A DNA stretch of 64,000 bases from Mumia xiangluensis. Its GTDB lineage: Bacteria > Actinomycetota > Actinomycetes > Propionibacteriales > Nocardioidaceae. Below the pieces are notes generated by a model that was not told the DNA's origin, made no database searches, and was given only the letters and a program-made list of their open reading frames with translations. Shown here piece after piece: positions 1 through 8,263 of this stretch. The stretch spans positions 310,001 to 374,000 of the forward strand of contig NZ_WJYO01000002.1 in the NCBI RefSeq assembly GCF_010994095.1, read 5' to 3'. Both the position numbers and the translations under genes were made by a program. Numbering within the stretch: position 1 is the first letter of the stretch; each line of letters starts with the position of its first letter.

Positions 1-157
1 CATCCTCGAGACGCGCGACGGCCAGGATCTTGGTGATGAGGTCGGTGAGGTAGCCGACAACCGCCACCACGGCGAACAGCACGATCCGTCGGGATCGTGC
101 CGTCGGCGGGTTGGTGTCGTCGTCGGGGGTCAGCGACGTTCCTCGCGTTGCTTGCAT
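1..157 (-). CDS. lspA: Signal peptidase II (partial, N-terminus only)
   Basis: Prolipoprotein signal peptidase, which cleaves lipoprotein signal peptides in the membrane. Only the first roughly 50 residues are present; the gene runs off the left edge. After a hydrophilic N-terminus comes a membrane segment (LFAVVAVVGYLTDLITKILAV) whose Asp-Leu-x-Thr-Lys motif is typical of the first LspA helix (D-x-x-T-K). The ATG at 157 overlaps the 3' end of the dksA-like gene by 28 nt. It has no strong ribosome site, so a start nearer the dksA stop is possible. The dksA-lspA order is common in Actinobacteria. Identity is fairly secure from the motif and the neighbour. Confidence 0.72.
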   Translation of the reverse strand, partial: MQATRGTSLTPDDDTNPPTARSRRIVLFAVVAVVGYLTDLITKILAVARLED

Positions 158-1182
158 GTCATGCACAGTGTCGCACGCGGGAACGCCATCAGCCGCATCT
201 TCCCGATCGGCTCCCCGCAGTTCTCGCAGTTGCCGTAGGTCCCCGCGTCCATCCGCGAGAGCGCCTTCTCGACCTGGACGAGGAGCTCTCGGTGGTTCGC
301 CGCCAGAGACATCTCGGCGTCGCGCTCGAGCGAGTTGGACCCCACGTCCGCCTGGTCGTTGCCGGCCCCGTCGACCCCGCCGCTGAGCAGGTCGGCGAGC
401 CCCCGCTCCGCGATGCCGATCTCGTCGAGCAGGCGCGTACGGTCTGCGGTGAGCTCCGCGCGGACCTCCGCGATCTCTGCGGTCGTCCAGGGGTCCTCGT
501 CGGGCTTGACGGCCAGCGTGTCGACCGTCGTCGTGGGATTCGTCACAGCTTTCTTCGCTCCTGTCGTTCGGGGCTTCTTCGCGACCGTCTTCTTGGTGAC
601 GGTCTTCTTGGCTGGTGTGGTCTTCTTCGCGACTGTCTTCTTAGCCGGCGTCGCCTTCTTCGCCGCCGCCTTCTTGGCCGGCGTCGCCTTCTTCGCGACC
701 GTCTTCTTGGCCGACGTCGCCTTCTTCGCGACCGTCTTCTTGGCGACCGTCTTCTTAGCCGGCGTCGCCTTCTTGGCCGCCGTCTTCTTAGCGGGCGTCG
801 CCTTCTTCGCCGCCGCCTTCTTAGCCGGCGTCGCCTTCTTCGCGACCGTCTTCTTAGCCGGCGTCGCCTTCTTCGCCGCCGCCTTCTTAGCCGGCGTCGC
901 CTTCTTCGCCGCCGCCTTCTTAGCCGACGTCGCCTTCTTCGCGACCGTCTTCTTAGCCGGCGTCGCCTTCTTCGCGACCGTCTTCTTCGCCGGCGTGGCT
1001 TTCTTAGCCGGCGTCGCCTTCTTCGCCGCCGTCTTCTTAGCCGGCGTCGCCTTCTTCGCCGCCGCCTTCTTGGCGGGTGCGGCCTTCTTGGCCGTGCTGC
1101 CGACCTTGCGTGCCGCGACCTTGATGGCCGCAGCGCCACGCGTGACAGCGCTCGCCTTGCGTGTCTTCGTCGTGCTCGCCAT
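130..1182 (-). CDS. TraR/DksA-family zinc-finger protein with Lys/Ala-rich repeat tail
   Basis: 350 aa. The C-terminal third (about residues 225-350) is a DksA/TraR domain: a charged helical hairpin followed by a C4 zinc finger with Cys319, Cys322, Cys340 and Cys343. Relatives bind RNA polymerase through the secondary channel. Residues about 25-215 are a histone H1-like Lys/Ala/Pro tract of 11-residue units (AKKTVAKKATP and variants), so this part may bind DNA or RNA nonspecifically. The start at 1182 is preferred over an upstream in-frame ATG at 1215 because a GAGGGGG ribosome site precedes it. The gene lies between ileS, which is divergent, and lspA. Function beyond the family is not known; the tail length is likely to vary between strains. 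Confidence 0.85.
   Translation of the reverse strand: MASTTKTRKASAVTRGAAAIKVAARKVGSTAKKAAPAKKAAAKKATPAKKTAAKKATPAKKATPAKKTVAKKATPAKKTVAKKATSAKKAAAKKATPAKKAAAKKATPAKKTVAKKATPAKKAAAKKATPAKKTAAKKATPAKKTVAKKTVAKKATSAKKTVAKKATPAKKAAAKKATPAKKTVAKKTTPAKKTVTKKTVAKKPRTTGAKKAVTNPTTTVDTLAVKPDEDPWTTAEIAEVRAELTADRTRLLDEIGIAERGLADLLSGGVDGAGNDQADVGSNSLERDAEMSLAANHRELLVQVEKALSRMDAGTYGNCENCGEPIGKMRLMAFPRATLCMTCKQREERR
538..1110 (-). repeat. 33-bp coding tandem repeat in the dksA-like gene
   Basis: In-frame repeats of about 33 bp encode alternating AKKTVAKKATP, AKKAAAKKATP and AKKTAAKKATP units, with occasional shorter 15-18 bp steps. This is internal to the DksA/TraR-like gene and explains the very long open frames on all strands here. 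The copies are imperfect at third positions, which argues for an old array under protein-level selection rather than an assembly artefact. Confidence 0.85.
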
Positions 1183-1201
1183 CTCTGAGCCCCCTCGATG
1201 T

Positions 1202-1260
1202 GCACGAAATGCCACGCAGCGAGGCGATCACCCGGGATCGCCTCGTTGTTGGCATCGTGC
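1202..1260 (-). promoter_or_regulatory. Long leader hairpin upstream of the dksA-like gene
   Basis: An imperfect inverted repeat: GCACG 1202-1206 with CGTGC 1256-1260, ATGCCA 1209-1214 with TGGCAT 1250-1255, and GAGGCGATC 1221-1229 with GATCGCCTC 1236-1244, around a 6-nt loop. It starts where the predicted promoter would begin transcription and ends about 20 nt before the coding sequence. It could be an RNA element controlling translation or stability, or a DNA operator; the sequence alone does not decide. Confidence 0.55.
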
Positions 1261-1264
1261 CCGA

Positions 1265-1293
1265 ACTGTAGGCGCGCTTCTGGTGCTTCACAA
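1265..1293 (-). promoter_or_regulatory. Predicted promoter of the dksA-like gene
   Basis: On the minus strand, -35 TTGTGA (1293-1288), a 17-nt spacer and -10 TACAGT (1270-1265), each matching the primary-sigma consensus at 4 of 6 positions. Transcription would start near 1258, at the base of the leader hairpin. Confidence 0.5.
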
Positions 1294-1440
1294 GCCGATT
1301 TGTTGCGTGTCGCGACATCGGGGCCCGTCCTCCGTACCGGCAGCCCGCCGCGTGCGCCCCATCTTCCGGCCTGGACTAGACTTGCCAGCAGCCGCAGGCG
1401 TCGATGGGGACGCGCGGCGTCGCGACATCCTGTGGAGGAG

Positions 1441-1641
1441 CGATCCGGGGACGGTGTGAGCCCGGAGCACAGCGCACGCCGAATCACCCCGGAGCTGCCG
1501 GAAGAACGTCGCACCCGCGACCAGTAGACCCGCGCGCGGCGGACAAGAGTGGGTGGACGCTGTGTCCACCAAGAAGGGTGGTACCGCGGGGCACGACGCC
1601 TCGTCCCTTCGTCAAGCCGAAGCTTCGTGACTTGTCGGAGG
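1441..1641 (+). promoter_or_regulatory. ileS T-box riboswitch (ultra-short stem I, translational type)
   Basis: The conserved T-box core AAGGGTGGTACCGCGG lies at 1574-1589 and can pair as antisequestrator through AAGGG 1574-1578 with CCCTT 1605-1609. A preceding stem III is GGTGGAC 1552-1558 with GTCCACC 1564-1570. A short stem I is formed by CCGGGG 1445-1450 with CCCCGG 1487-1492 and GGTGTG 1453-1458 with CACGCC 1475-1480. The internal loop on its 3' side (1481-1486) contains the isoleucine specifier ATC at 1483-1485. There is no U-run terminator; the ileS ribosome site (GGAGG 1637-1641) lies just downstream. This fits the translational ileS T-boxes known from Actinobacteria, where uncharged tRNA-Ile frees the ribosome site. 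Confidence 0.88.
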
Positions 1642-1647
1642 ATGACC

Positions 1648-4600
1648 GTGACCGCCTCGTACCGCCCCGTTCCCGCCCACGTGGACCTGCCCGCGACGGA
1701 ACGTGACGTGATCGCGCTCTGGGAGAGCCAGGGCACCTTCGACAAGTCCCTTGAGCAGCGCGAGGGCGCTCCTCGCTGGACGTTCTACGAGGGCCCGCCG
1801 ACCGCGAACGGCACGCCGGGCGTGCACCACGTGGAGGCCCGCGTCTTCAAGGACGTCTTCCCGCGCTTCCGCACCATGCAGGGCTACCGCGTCGAGCGCA
1901 AGGGCGGCTGGGACTGCCACGGGCTCCCGGTCGAGATCGCCGTCGAGAAGGAGCTCGGGTTCAACGGCAAGCCCGACATCGAGGCGTACGGCATCGCCGA
2001 GTTCAACGCGAAGTGCCGGGAGGCCGTCCTCCGCAACGTCGGTCTCTTCGAGGAGATGACCGAGCGCATGGGCTACTGGGTCGACACCGACGACCCGTAC
2101 CGCACCATGGACACGTCGTACGTCGAGAGCGTGTGGTGGGCGCTGCAGCAGATCTTCGAGAAGGGGCTGCTGAGCGAGGACTACCGCGTCGCCCCGTACT
2201 GCCCACGGTGCGGCACCGGACTCTCCGACCACGAGGTCGCCCAGGGGTACGAGACGGTCGTCGACCCGTCGGTGTTCGTCCGCTTCCCGCTGACGTCGGG
2301 TCCGCTCGCCGGTGAGGCCTCCCTGCTCGTGTGGACGACGACGCCGTGGACGCTGGTCTCCAACGCGCTCGTCGCCGCCAAGGCAGACGTCACGTACGTC
2401 GCGGCGAGCAACGGCACCGAGACGCTGGTCGTGGCCGAGCCGCTGGTCGAGAAGGCGCTCGGCGAGGGTTGGACGATCGACGCGCGGTTCGAGGGCTCCG
2501 ACCTCGAGGGCTGGGCGTACCAGCGGCCGTTCGAGCTGGTCACCTGGCCCGACGACAACGCCCACTACATCGTGACGGAGGACTACGTCACGACCGACGA
2601 CGGCTCGGGTCTCGTCCACCAGGCGCCGGCGTTCGGCGCGGACGACTTCCTGTCCGGCCGCCGCAACGGCATCGCGATGGTCAACCCCATCGACTCCAGC
2701 GGCCACTTCGAGGCGGGGCTCGACCTGGTCGGCGGCGCGTTCTTCAAGAAGGCCGATGCAGCCCTGGTCGCCGACCTCGACAGCCGTGGGCTGCTGTTCC
2801 GCCACGTGCCGTACGAGCACGCCTACCCGCACTGCTGGCGCTGCCACACTGCGCTGATGTACTACGCCTCCCCCGCGTGGTACGTCCGGACGACGGTCGC
2901 GAAGGACGCGCTGCTGCGCGAGAACGAGAACACCGCCTGGTACCCCGAGACGATCCAGTGGGGCCGGTACGGCGACTGGCTCCGCAACAACGTCGACTGG
3001 GCCTTGTCCCGCAACCGGTTCTGGGGCACTCCCCTGCCGATCTGGCGCAACGACGCCGATCCCAGCAAGCTCGTGTGCGTCGGCTCGTTGGCCGAGCTGT
3101 CCGAGCTCACCGGCCGCGACCTGTCCGGCCTCGACCCGCACCGCCCGTACATCGACGACGTCACCTTCACACGTGACGGCGAGGACGGCACGTACCGACG
3201 CGTCCCCGAGGTCATCGACGCGTGGTTCGACTCCGGCTCGATGCCGTTCGCGCAGTGGGGCTACCCGCACGTCGAGGGCTCGGCGGAGAAGTTCGAGCAG
3301 GCGTTTCCCGCGCAGTACATCTGCGAGGCGATCGACCAGACGCGCGGCTGGTTCTACTCGCTGATGGCGGTCTCGACGCTCGTCTTCGACAAGAACTCGT
3401 ACGAGAACGTCGTCTGCCTCGGCCACATCCTCGCCGAGGACGGGCGCAAGATGTCCAAGCACCTCGGCAACATCCTGCTGCCCGTCCCGCTGATGGACGA
3501 GCACGGCGCGGACGCGGTCCGCTGGTTCATGGCGTGCTCCGGCTCGCCGTGGCAGGCGCGCCGCGTGGGTCACCAGGCTCTGCAGGAGATCGTCCGCAAG
3601 GTCCTCCTCACGTACTGGAACACAGTCGCCTTCCACGTCCTGTACGCCCGTACCGCCGGCTGGTCCCCGGCCGACGGCGCCCCGCCGGTGGCGGAGCGCC
3701 CCGTGCTCGACCGCTGGCTGGCGTCGCGCACGCAGGAGCTCGTCGCCGAGGTGACCGCCTGCCTCGAGCGCTTCGACACCCAGCGCGCGGGCGCGTCGCT
3801 CGCGCAGTTCGTCGACGACCTGTCCAACTGGTACGTCCGCCGCTCGCGCCGCCGCTTCTGGAACGGCGACCCCGCCGCGCTCGCGACGCTGCACGACACC
3901 CTGGACGTCGTCACCCGACTGATGGCACCCCTGACCCCGTTCATCACCGAGCAGGTCTGGCAGGACGTCGTACGCCCGACCGACCCGCAGGCCGCCGAGT
4001 CCGTGCACCTCGCGTCGTGGCCGGTCGCGGACGACACGCTGATCGTCGCCGGACTCGACGACCAGGTCGCGCTCGCCCGCCGGATCACCGAGCTCGGCCG
4101 CGCCGCGCGCGCGGAGGCGAAGGCTCGGACGCGCCAGCCCCTGCGTCGCGCGCTCGTTCCCTCCCGCGCGTGGGAGCAGCTGGGTGACGAGCTGCGCACC
4201 GAGGTGGAGGACGAGCTGAACGTCGGCGCGCTCGAGTCGCTCGCCGGCGCCTCCGGCGATCTCGTCGAGTACTCCGCCAAGGGCAACTTCCGCAGCCTCG
4301 GCAAGCGGTTCGGCAAGCAGACCCCGAAGGTCGCCGCCGCAGTCGCCGAGGCCGACGCCGCGGCGCTGGCCGCAGCGGTCGCCGACGGTGGCTCGTACGC
4401 CGTGGTGGTCGAGGGCGAGACGGTCGAGGTGTCGGCCGACGACGTGATCGTGTCCGAGCGGCCGCGCGAGGGCTGGGCCGTCGTGAACGACCAGGGTGAG
4501 ACCGTCGCCCTCGACCTGGAGCTCGACGAGGCGCTCGTGCAGGCCGGCATCGCCCGCGAGGTCGTCCGCATGCTGCAGGAGGCCCGCAAGAACGCCGGCC

Positions 4601-4809
4601 TGGAGGTCACCGACCGGATCCGCGTGACCTGGGCGGCTTCAGGTCAGGCAGCCGACGCCGTCCGTGCCCACACGGCGACGATCTCCGAGGAGGTGCTCGC
4701 GGTCGAGCTCGGCGAAGCGGCGCCGCGACCCGCGTCGGCTGGGCAGTCTGAGGGCTACGTGGCCAGCGACGAGGACCTCGGCGTCACGATCTCGCTCGTG
4801 AAGGCCTGA
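1648..4809 (+). CDS. ileS: Isoleucyl-tRNA synthetase
   Basis: Charges tRNA-Ile in the cytoplasm. At about 1,053 aa it has the length of the long IleRS type found in Actinobacteria. The HIGH-type motif (PPTANGTPGVHH, near residues 50-61) and the KMSKH loop (Lys601) are intact. Between them is the editing (CP1) domain with the TTTPWTL and DDGSGLVH signatures, and the anticodon-binding domain follows. Start choice: GGAGG at 1637-1641 directly abuts ATG 1642 but sits 6 nt before GTG 1648, so I prefer GTG 1648; the ATG would add two residues. Expression is controlled by the upstream T-box. Convergent to wag31 and ended by a hairpin. Confidence 0.97.
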   Translation: MTASYRPVPAHVDLPATERDVIALWESQGTFDKSLEQREGAPRWTFYEGPPTANGTPGVHHVEARVFKDVFPRFRTMQGYRVERKGGWDCHGLPVEIAVEKELGFNGKPDIEAYGIAEFNAKCREAVLRNVGLFEEMTERMGYWVDTDDPYRTMDTSYVESVWWALQQIFEKGLLSEDYRVAPYCPRCGTGLSDHEVAQGYETVVDPSVFVRFPLTSGPLAGEASLLVWTTTPWTLVSNALVAAKADVTYVAASNGTETLVVAEPLVEKALGEGWTIDARFEGSDLEGWAYQRPFELVTWPDDNAHYIVTEDYVTTDDGSGLVHQAPAFGADDFLSGRRNGIAMVNPIDSSGHFEAGLDLVGGAFFKKADAALVADLDSRGLLFRHVPYEHAYPHCWRCHTALMYYASPAWYVRTTVAKDALLRENENTAWYPETIQWGRYGDWLRNNVDWALSRNRFWGTPLPIWRNDADPSKLVCVGSLAELSELTGRDLSGLDPHRPYIDDVTFTRDGEDGTYRRVPEVIDAWFDSGSMPFAQWGYPHVEGSAEKFEQAFPAQYICEAIDQTRGWFYSLMAVSTLVFDKNSYENVVCLGHILAEDGRKMSKHLGNILLPVPLMDEHGADAVRWFMACSGSPWQARRVGHQALQEIVRKVLLTYWNTVAFHVLYARTAGWSPADGAPPVAERPVLDRWLASRTQELVAEVTACLERFDTQRAGASLAQFVDDLSNWYVRRSRRRFWNGDPAALATLHDTLDVVTRLMAPLTPFITEQVWQDVVRPTDPQAAESVHLASWPVADDTLIVAGLDDQVALARRITELGRAARAEAKARTRQPLRRALVPSRAWEQLGDELRTEVEDELNVGALESLAGASGDLVEYSAKGNFRSLGKRFGKQTPKVAAAVAEADAAALAAAVADGGSYAVVVEGETVEVSADDVIVSERPREGWAVVNDQGETVALDLELDEALVQAGIAREVVRMLQEARKNAGLEVTDRIRVTWAASGQAADAVRAHTATISEEVLAVELGEAAPRPASAGQSEGYVASDEDLGVTISLVKA

Positions 4810-4855
4810 CGCCCGCCGCGCCACAGCACCCCGCACGGCCCTTGACGACCCCGCG

Positions 4856-4905
4856 CGGTGAGTGTGGTCCCACCCGCACCACTACCGGTGGGACCACCCT
4901 CACCG
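4856..4905. terminator. Hairpin terminator downstream of ileS
   Basis: A long stem: CGGTGAG 4856-4862 pairs with CTCACCG 4899-4905, and GTGGTCCCACC 4864-4874 with GGTGGGACCAC 4887-4897, with one mismatch and a 12-nt loop. It begins 47 nt after the ileS stop. There is no T-run, as is usual in high-GC actinobacteria. Confidence 0.65.
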
Positions 4906-4952
4906 CCGCGGAGGTGCGGTGCTGGCGCCGCTGCGGAGGTGGTGCGGGCGTA

Positions 4953-5001
4953 CGCAGAGGGCCCCGCCGTCGACCTCTCGGTCGGGGCGGGGCCCTCTGC
5001 G
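4953..5001 (-). terminator. Hairpin terminator downstream of wag31
   Basis: A perfect 16-bp stem (CGCAGAGGGCCCCGCC 4953-4968 with its complement 4986-5001) lies 13 nt after the wag31 stop. With the ileS hairpin it separates the two convergent units. Confidence 0.72.
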
Positions 5002-5014
5002 TCGTACGGGTTGA

Positions 5015-5788
5015 TCAGGAACGCACGTCGTCGTCGCCGAACAGCGACTTGAGACGACGCGGCGCGTGCTCCGGTGCCGAGCTGTGCACGGTGGCCGGGG
5101 CGGGCGAGGAGGTCGGCAGCGTGGCTGCGACCGACTGCTCGCCCTCGAGGTGCGACAGCTGCGCCTGGAAGTAGTTCTTCAGGCGGCTGCGGTACTCGCG
5201 CTCGAAGGTGCGCAGACGCTCGACCTCGCGGTTGAGGTCGTCACGCTCCTTCTCGATCGTGCCGAACGCCTGCTGGCGACGCTCTGCGGTCTCGGCATCG
5301 AGCTTCTGGGCGCGCATCCGCGCCTCGCTCTCGAGGCGCTCGGCCTTGCCGCGGGCCTCGTTCTCGACCCGGTCGGCCTTGGTGCGGGCCTCACCGAGGA
5401 TGCGATCGGCCTCGTTCTTCGCCGCGTCGACGAGCTCGTCGGCGTTGTGCGTGGCGATCTCGAGCAGTCGCGCGGCGGCGCTGGACGCGTCACCGACGGA
5501 CGAGGTCACGGGCGCGGGTGCAACCGGCATGGGGGGCGCGACCGGGGCCGGCGGCTGCTGCACGACCGGCGCGGGCGCCGGAGCGCGGAACGTGTCGAAC
5601 GACGAGGTCGACGAGCCGGACGAGGCCGCGGCAAGCTTGCTGCGCAGGTCCTCGTTCTCCAGGGTCAGACGCTCGAGCTCGGCTTCGACCTCGTCGAGGA
5701 ACTGGTCGACCTCACCCATGTCGTAGCCCTCGCGAAGGCGGACCGGGGTAAATCGCTTGTTCCGCACGTCCTCTGGCGTCAACGGCAT
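5015..5788 (-). CDS. wag31: DivIVA/Wag31 polar growth protein
   Basis: 257 aa coiled-coil scaffold that marks cell poles and directs polar peptidoglycan synthesis in Actinobacteria. The N-terminal DivIVA lipid-binding domain is clear (PEDVRNKRFTPVRLREGYD, then GEVDQFLDEVEAEL). An Ala/Pro-rich linker follows (about residues 65-105), then a long charged coiled coil to about residue 210 and a variable tail. A GAGGTGA ribosome site precedes the ATG. It is the last gene of the dcw region and probably has its own promoter in the 132-bp gap. The same protein is essential and phosphorylated by PASTA kinases in mycobacteria; whether that holds here is inference. Confidence 0.95.
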   Translation of the reverse strand: MPLTPEDVRNKRFTPVRLREGYDMGEVDQFLDEVEAELERLTLENEDLRSKLAAASSGSSTSSFDTFRAPAPAPVVQQPPAPVAPPMPVAPAPVTSSVGDASSAAARLLEIATHNADELVDAAKNEADRILGEARTKADRVENEARGKAERLESEARMRAQKLDAETAERRQQAFGTIEKERDDLNREVERLRTFEREYRSRLKNYFQAQLSHLEGEQSVAATLPTSSPAPATVHSSAPEHAPRRLKSLFGDDDVRS

Positions 5789-5879
5789 GCTCTCACCTCG
5801 GGGTCATGTTTCATCGGACATTCCTGACAACGGTACTCGGTCGGGGAAACCGCACGTTCGGCGCCCCGTCACTCCTCAC

Positions 5880-5907
5880 ACCCTAGTGGGCGTCACGAGC
5901 AGGCTAA
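5880..5907 (-). promoter_or_regulatory. Possible wag31 promoter
   Basis: On the minus strand, TTAGCC (5907-5902), a 16-nt spacer and TAGGGT (5885-5880). The -10 is of the TANNNT type common in Actinobacteria; the -35 is weak. It would give a leader of about 85 nt before wag31. Confidence 0.35.
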
Positions 5908-5920
5908 AGACTTACAACGA

Positions 5921-6211
5921 TCAGAAAAAGATCTGCTGGTTGACGATCTGCAGGAGGTATAGACCGATCAGCAGGACCATCGGCGACAGGTCGAGCGCCA
6001 CCCCTCCGAAGCGCACCGGCGGGATGACCCTGCGGACGGCCCGCAGCGGCGGATCGGTGACCGAGTAGATGGCCTCGCAGATCACGAGGATGAAGCCCTT
6101 CGGCTGCCAGGACCGCGACAGCACCTGGACCCAGTCGATCACGAACCTCGCGATCAGGAGCAGGATGCACACCCACAGGACGAAGCTGATGATTTCACCG
6201 GCGAGGACCAT
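5921..6211 (-). CDS. YggT family membrane protein
   Basis: 96 aa with two hydrophobic regions (about residues 3-32 and 72-93) flanking a short cytoplasmic loop with the conserved DPPLRAVRRVIPP segment. This is the standard YggT fold, an uncharacterised family that sits between sepF and divIVA in Gram-positive bacteria (Rv2146c in M. tuberculosis). It follows sepF by 19 nt, so it is probably co-transcribed with it. Role unknown; context suggests division or polar growth. Confidence 0.92.
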   Translation of the reverse strand: MVLAGEIISFVLWVCILLLIARFVIDWVQVLSRSWQPKGFILVICEAIYSVTDPPLRAVRRVIPPVRFGGVALDLSPMVLLIGLYLLQIVNQQIFF

Positions 6212-6230
6212 GTACGTCAGTGTGTCCTAG

Positions 6231-6725
6231 TCAGCTCTGGTTGAAGAACCCGCCCTGGGCAAGACGCTGACGGTCCTCCGCAGTGACGGTCACGTTCGGC
6301 GGCGAGAGCAGGAACACCTTGTTGGTGATCCGCTCGATCGACCCGTACACGGCGAAGATCAGGCCCGCGGCGAAGTCGACGAGACGCTTGGCGTCGTTGT
6401 CGTCCATCTCCGTGAGGTTCATGATGACCGGCGTGCCTTCGCGGAAGTGCTCGCCGATGGTGCGGGCCTCGTTGTAGGTCCGCGGGTGGAGCGTCGTGAT
6501 CCGGGTGAGCTCGCTCACCGGCACCGACGCGACCATCGGGGCCGCGGACGGACGACGGCGGTCGTCGATGCGCGCGACGGAGCGCGTCTCGGGCTCGCGC
6601 GCGGCGGGTCGTGCGGCGCGACGGGCAGCCTCCGGCTCGGACTCGTAGTCGTCGTAGTCGTCGAACTCACCCGACTGCTCGACGAGGCCGAGGTACTCCC
6701 CCATCTTGCGCATTGCGCCAGCCAT
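6231..6725 (-). CDS. sepF: Cell division protein SepF
   Basis: 164 aa FtsZ membrane anchor. It has an N-terminal amphipathic helix ([16 protein letters not shown]), an acidic Asp/Tyr-rich linker, and a C-terminal DUF552 domain (about residues 75-160, with [20 protein letters not shown] and VIMNL). The start at 6725 is chosen because it gives the canonical amphipathic helix and is preceded by GGGAGG; the frame stays open upstream. It lies 67 nt after yggS in the ftsZ-pgeF-yggS-sepF-yggT order. SepF is the main FtsZ tether in Actinobacteria, which lack FtsA and ZipA. Confidence 0.95.
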   Translation of the reverse strand: MAGAMRKMGEYLGLVEQSGEFDDYDDYESEPEAARRAARPAAREPETRSVARIDDRRRPSAAPMVASVPVSELTRITTLHPRTYNEARTIGEHFREGTPVIMNLTEMDDNDAKRLVDFAAGLIFAVYGSIERITNKVFLLSPPNVTVTAEDRQRLAQGGFFNQS

Positions 6726-6792
6726 CGCCTGACCTCCCTGGAACCACGGTGCATCTTCGAACGGTGGACGGCGGGTCGCCGTCGCACTCAAC

Positions 6793-7515
6793 CTACCCGA
6801 GCAGAGGGCGCTCTCCGAGCACCGAACGCCCAATGCGCACGTGTGTCGCGCCGTGTCGTACGGCGGCCTCGAGGTCGCCGCTCATCCCTGCCGAGATCGC
6901 CGTGGCGCCGGGGTGGGCGGCGGCGACCTGTGCTGCGATCTCCGCGAGTCGGGCGAAGGCGTCATCGGGGTCCGCGCCGAGCGGGGCGACGGCCATCACA
7001 CCCTGCAGGGTCAGCGCGTCGGTCGCGTCGATGCGGTCCGCGAGAGCGAGCACCTCCTCCGCCGACGCACCCGCTCGCCCCTGAGGGTCGTCGTCGTGGC
7101 CCTCGAGGTTGACCTGCACGAGCGCCCCGAGCCGGCGGCCGGCAGCCTGAGCGCCACGGTCGAGCGCGTCGACGAGACGCGGCCGGTCGACCGAGTGGAC
7201 GACGTCGGCGTACCGGGCGACCGCGGCGGCCTTGTTGGTCTGCAGTCCGCCGACGAAGTGCCAGGTGAGCGCCGCACCCGCGGCGCCGCTCTCCTCGCGC
7301 TTGCGGGCTGCCTCCGGATGCCGGTTCTCGCCGACGTCGGTGACACCGAGGTCGGCCAGGGCGACGACGTCGGAGGCGGGGTACGTCTTGGTGACCACGA
7401 CGAGGTGCACGTCCTCGGGCGTACGGCCGGCCGCGCGCGCCGCGTCGGCGATCCGCCGCCGCACCTTGGCGAGGTTGTGCTCGAGCTCGTCGTGCCGGGC
7501 GCTGCTGGTCTCCAC
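6793..7515 (-). CDS. YggS family pyridoxal phosphate homeostasis protein
   Basis: 240 aa PLP-binding TIM barrel resembling the N-terminal domain of alanine racemase. The PLP lysine lies in VVVTKTYP, with the later signatures GENR and [11 protein letters not shown]. These proteins have no known enzymatic reaction and buffer PLP. The GTG start at 7515 lies 4 nt after the pgeF stop with a GAGG site upstream, so it is translated with pgeF. The neighbourhood matches Rv2148c. Confidence 0.93.
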   Translation of the reverse strand: METSSARHDELEHNLAKVRRRIADAARAAGRTPEDVHLVVVTKTYPASDVVALADLGVTDVGENRHPEAARKREESGAAGAALTWHFVGGLQTNKAAAVARYADVVHSVDRPRLVDALDRGAQAAGRRLGALVQVNLEGHDDDPQGRAGASAEEVLALADRIDATDALTLQGVMAVAPLGADPDDAFARLAEIAAQVAAAHPGATAISAGMSGDLEAAVRHGATHVRIGRSVLGERPLLG

Positions 7516-7519
7516 GGCG

Positions 7520-8263
7520 TCAGCCTCGCACGCGCACGAGCGCGCCGAGGCGGCCGGACCGGACGCCCTGCCGTCGGTAGGAGAAGTAGTCGGCCTCGCC
7601 CTCGATCGTGCACACGTGGAGGTCGTCCGCGAGGTCGAGGACGTCGACACCGGCCGCGCGCAGCTGGCTCGCGACCCCGGACGCGAGGTCGAGCGACGGG
7701 GTCCCCCACGAGGTCGTCGACCAGGCGGTCGGCAGCTCGCGGGCCACCTCGTCGCGCATGTCCTCGGGCACCTCGTAGCAGCGCGCGCACGCGCGTGGCC
7801 CGATCCAGCCTCGGAGGTCTTCGGCACCGAGCGCCCGCATCGCCTCGACAGCGGCCGTGACGACGTCGAGAACCATCCCCTTGCGGCCGGCGTGGACGAC
7901 CCCGACCACACCGGCGTCGTCGTCGGCCAGCACGATCGGCACGCAGTCGGCGACGCGTACGACCAGCACGGCCCCGGGCTCGGCCGTCACCAGCGCGTCG
8001 GCCTCGGGGGCCGGTGCGGCCGGATCCGTCTCGGCCGTGACGAGGTGGACGTCACGGCCGTGGACCTGGTTGGCCAGGTGCGTACGGCGCGGGTCGCCGC
8101 CGAGCGCGGAGACGGCCGCGCGCAGGTTGCGCTCGACGGTGGCGGGGTCGTCTCCGTTGCTCGCACCGAGGTTCAGTGCGAACCAGGGTCCGGTGCTCTC
8201 CCCTCCGTGCCGGTCGGTGAAGGCGAGGTCGACGCGGTCGAGCGACTCGTGGAACGCGAACAC
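7520..8263 (-). CDS. pgeF: PgeF/YfiH multicopper-oxidase-like (LACC1 family) protein
   Basis: 247 aa. The family carries a metal site with conserved His and Cys: here NQVHGRDVH, CVPIVLADDDAGVVGVVHAG and IGPRACARCYEVP. Members act on purine nucleosides in vitro, and E. coli YfiH removes wrongly incorporated L-Ser from the muramyl peptide. The GTG start directly abuts the ftsZ stop (8264), so it is coupled to ftsZ. Its position between ftsZ and yggS is conserved in Actinobacteria (Rv2149c). Confidence 0.93.
   Translation of the reverse strand: MFAFHESLDRVDLAFTDRHGGESTGPWFALNLGASNGDDPATVERNLRAAVSALGGDPRRTHLANQVHGRDVHLVTAETDPAAPAPEADALVTAEPGAVLVVRVADCVPIVLADDDAGVVGVVHAGRKGMVLDVVTAAVEAMRALGAEDLRGWIGPRACARCYEVPEDMRDEVARELPTAWSTTSWGTPSLDLASGVASQLRAAGVDVLDLADDLHVCTIEGEADYFSYRRQGVRSGRLGALVRVRG

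Noticed and set aside
97-1188. Long open frame on the plus strand over the dksA-like gene, rich in RRRLLR repeats
   Set aside because: It is the mirror of the Lys/Ala repeat; the minus frame has a ribosome site and a perfect DksA zinc finger.
1612-4008. 798-codon frame antisense to ileS
   Set aside because: Low-complexity Arg/Val/Asp-rich product typical of GC-rich shadow frames; ileS has all catalytic motifs.
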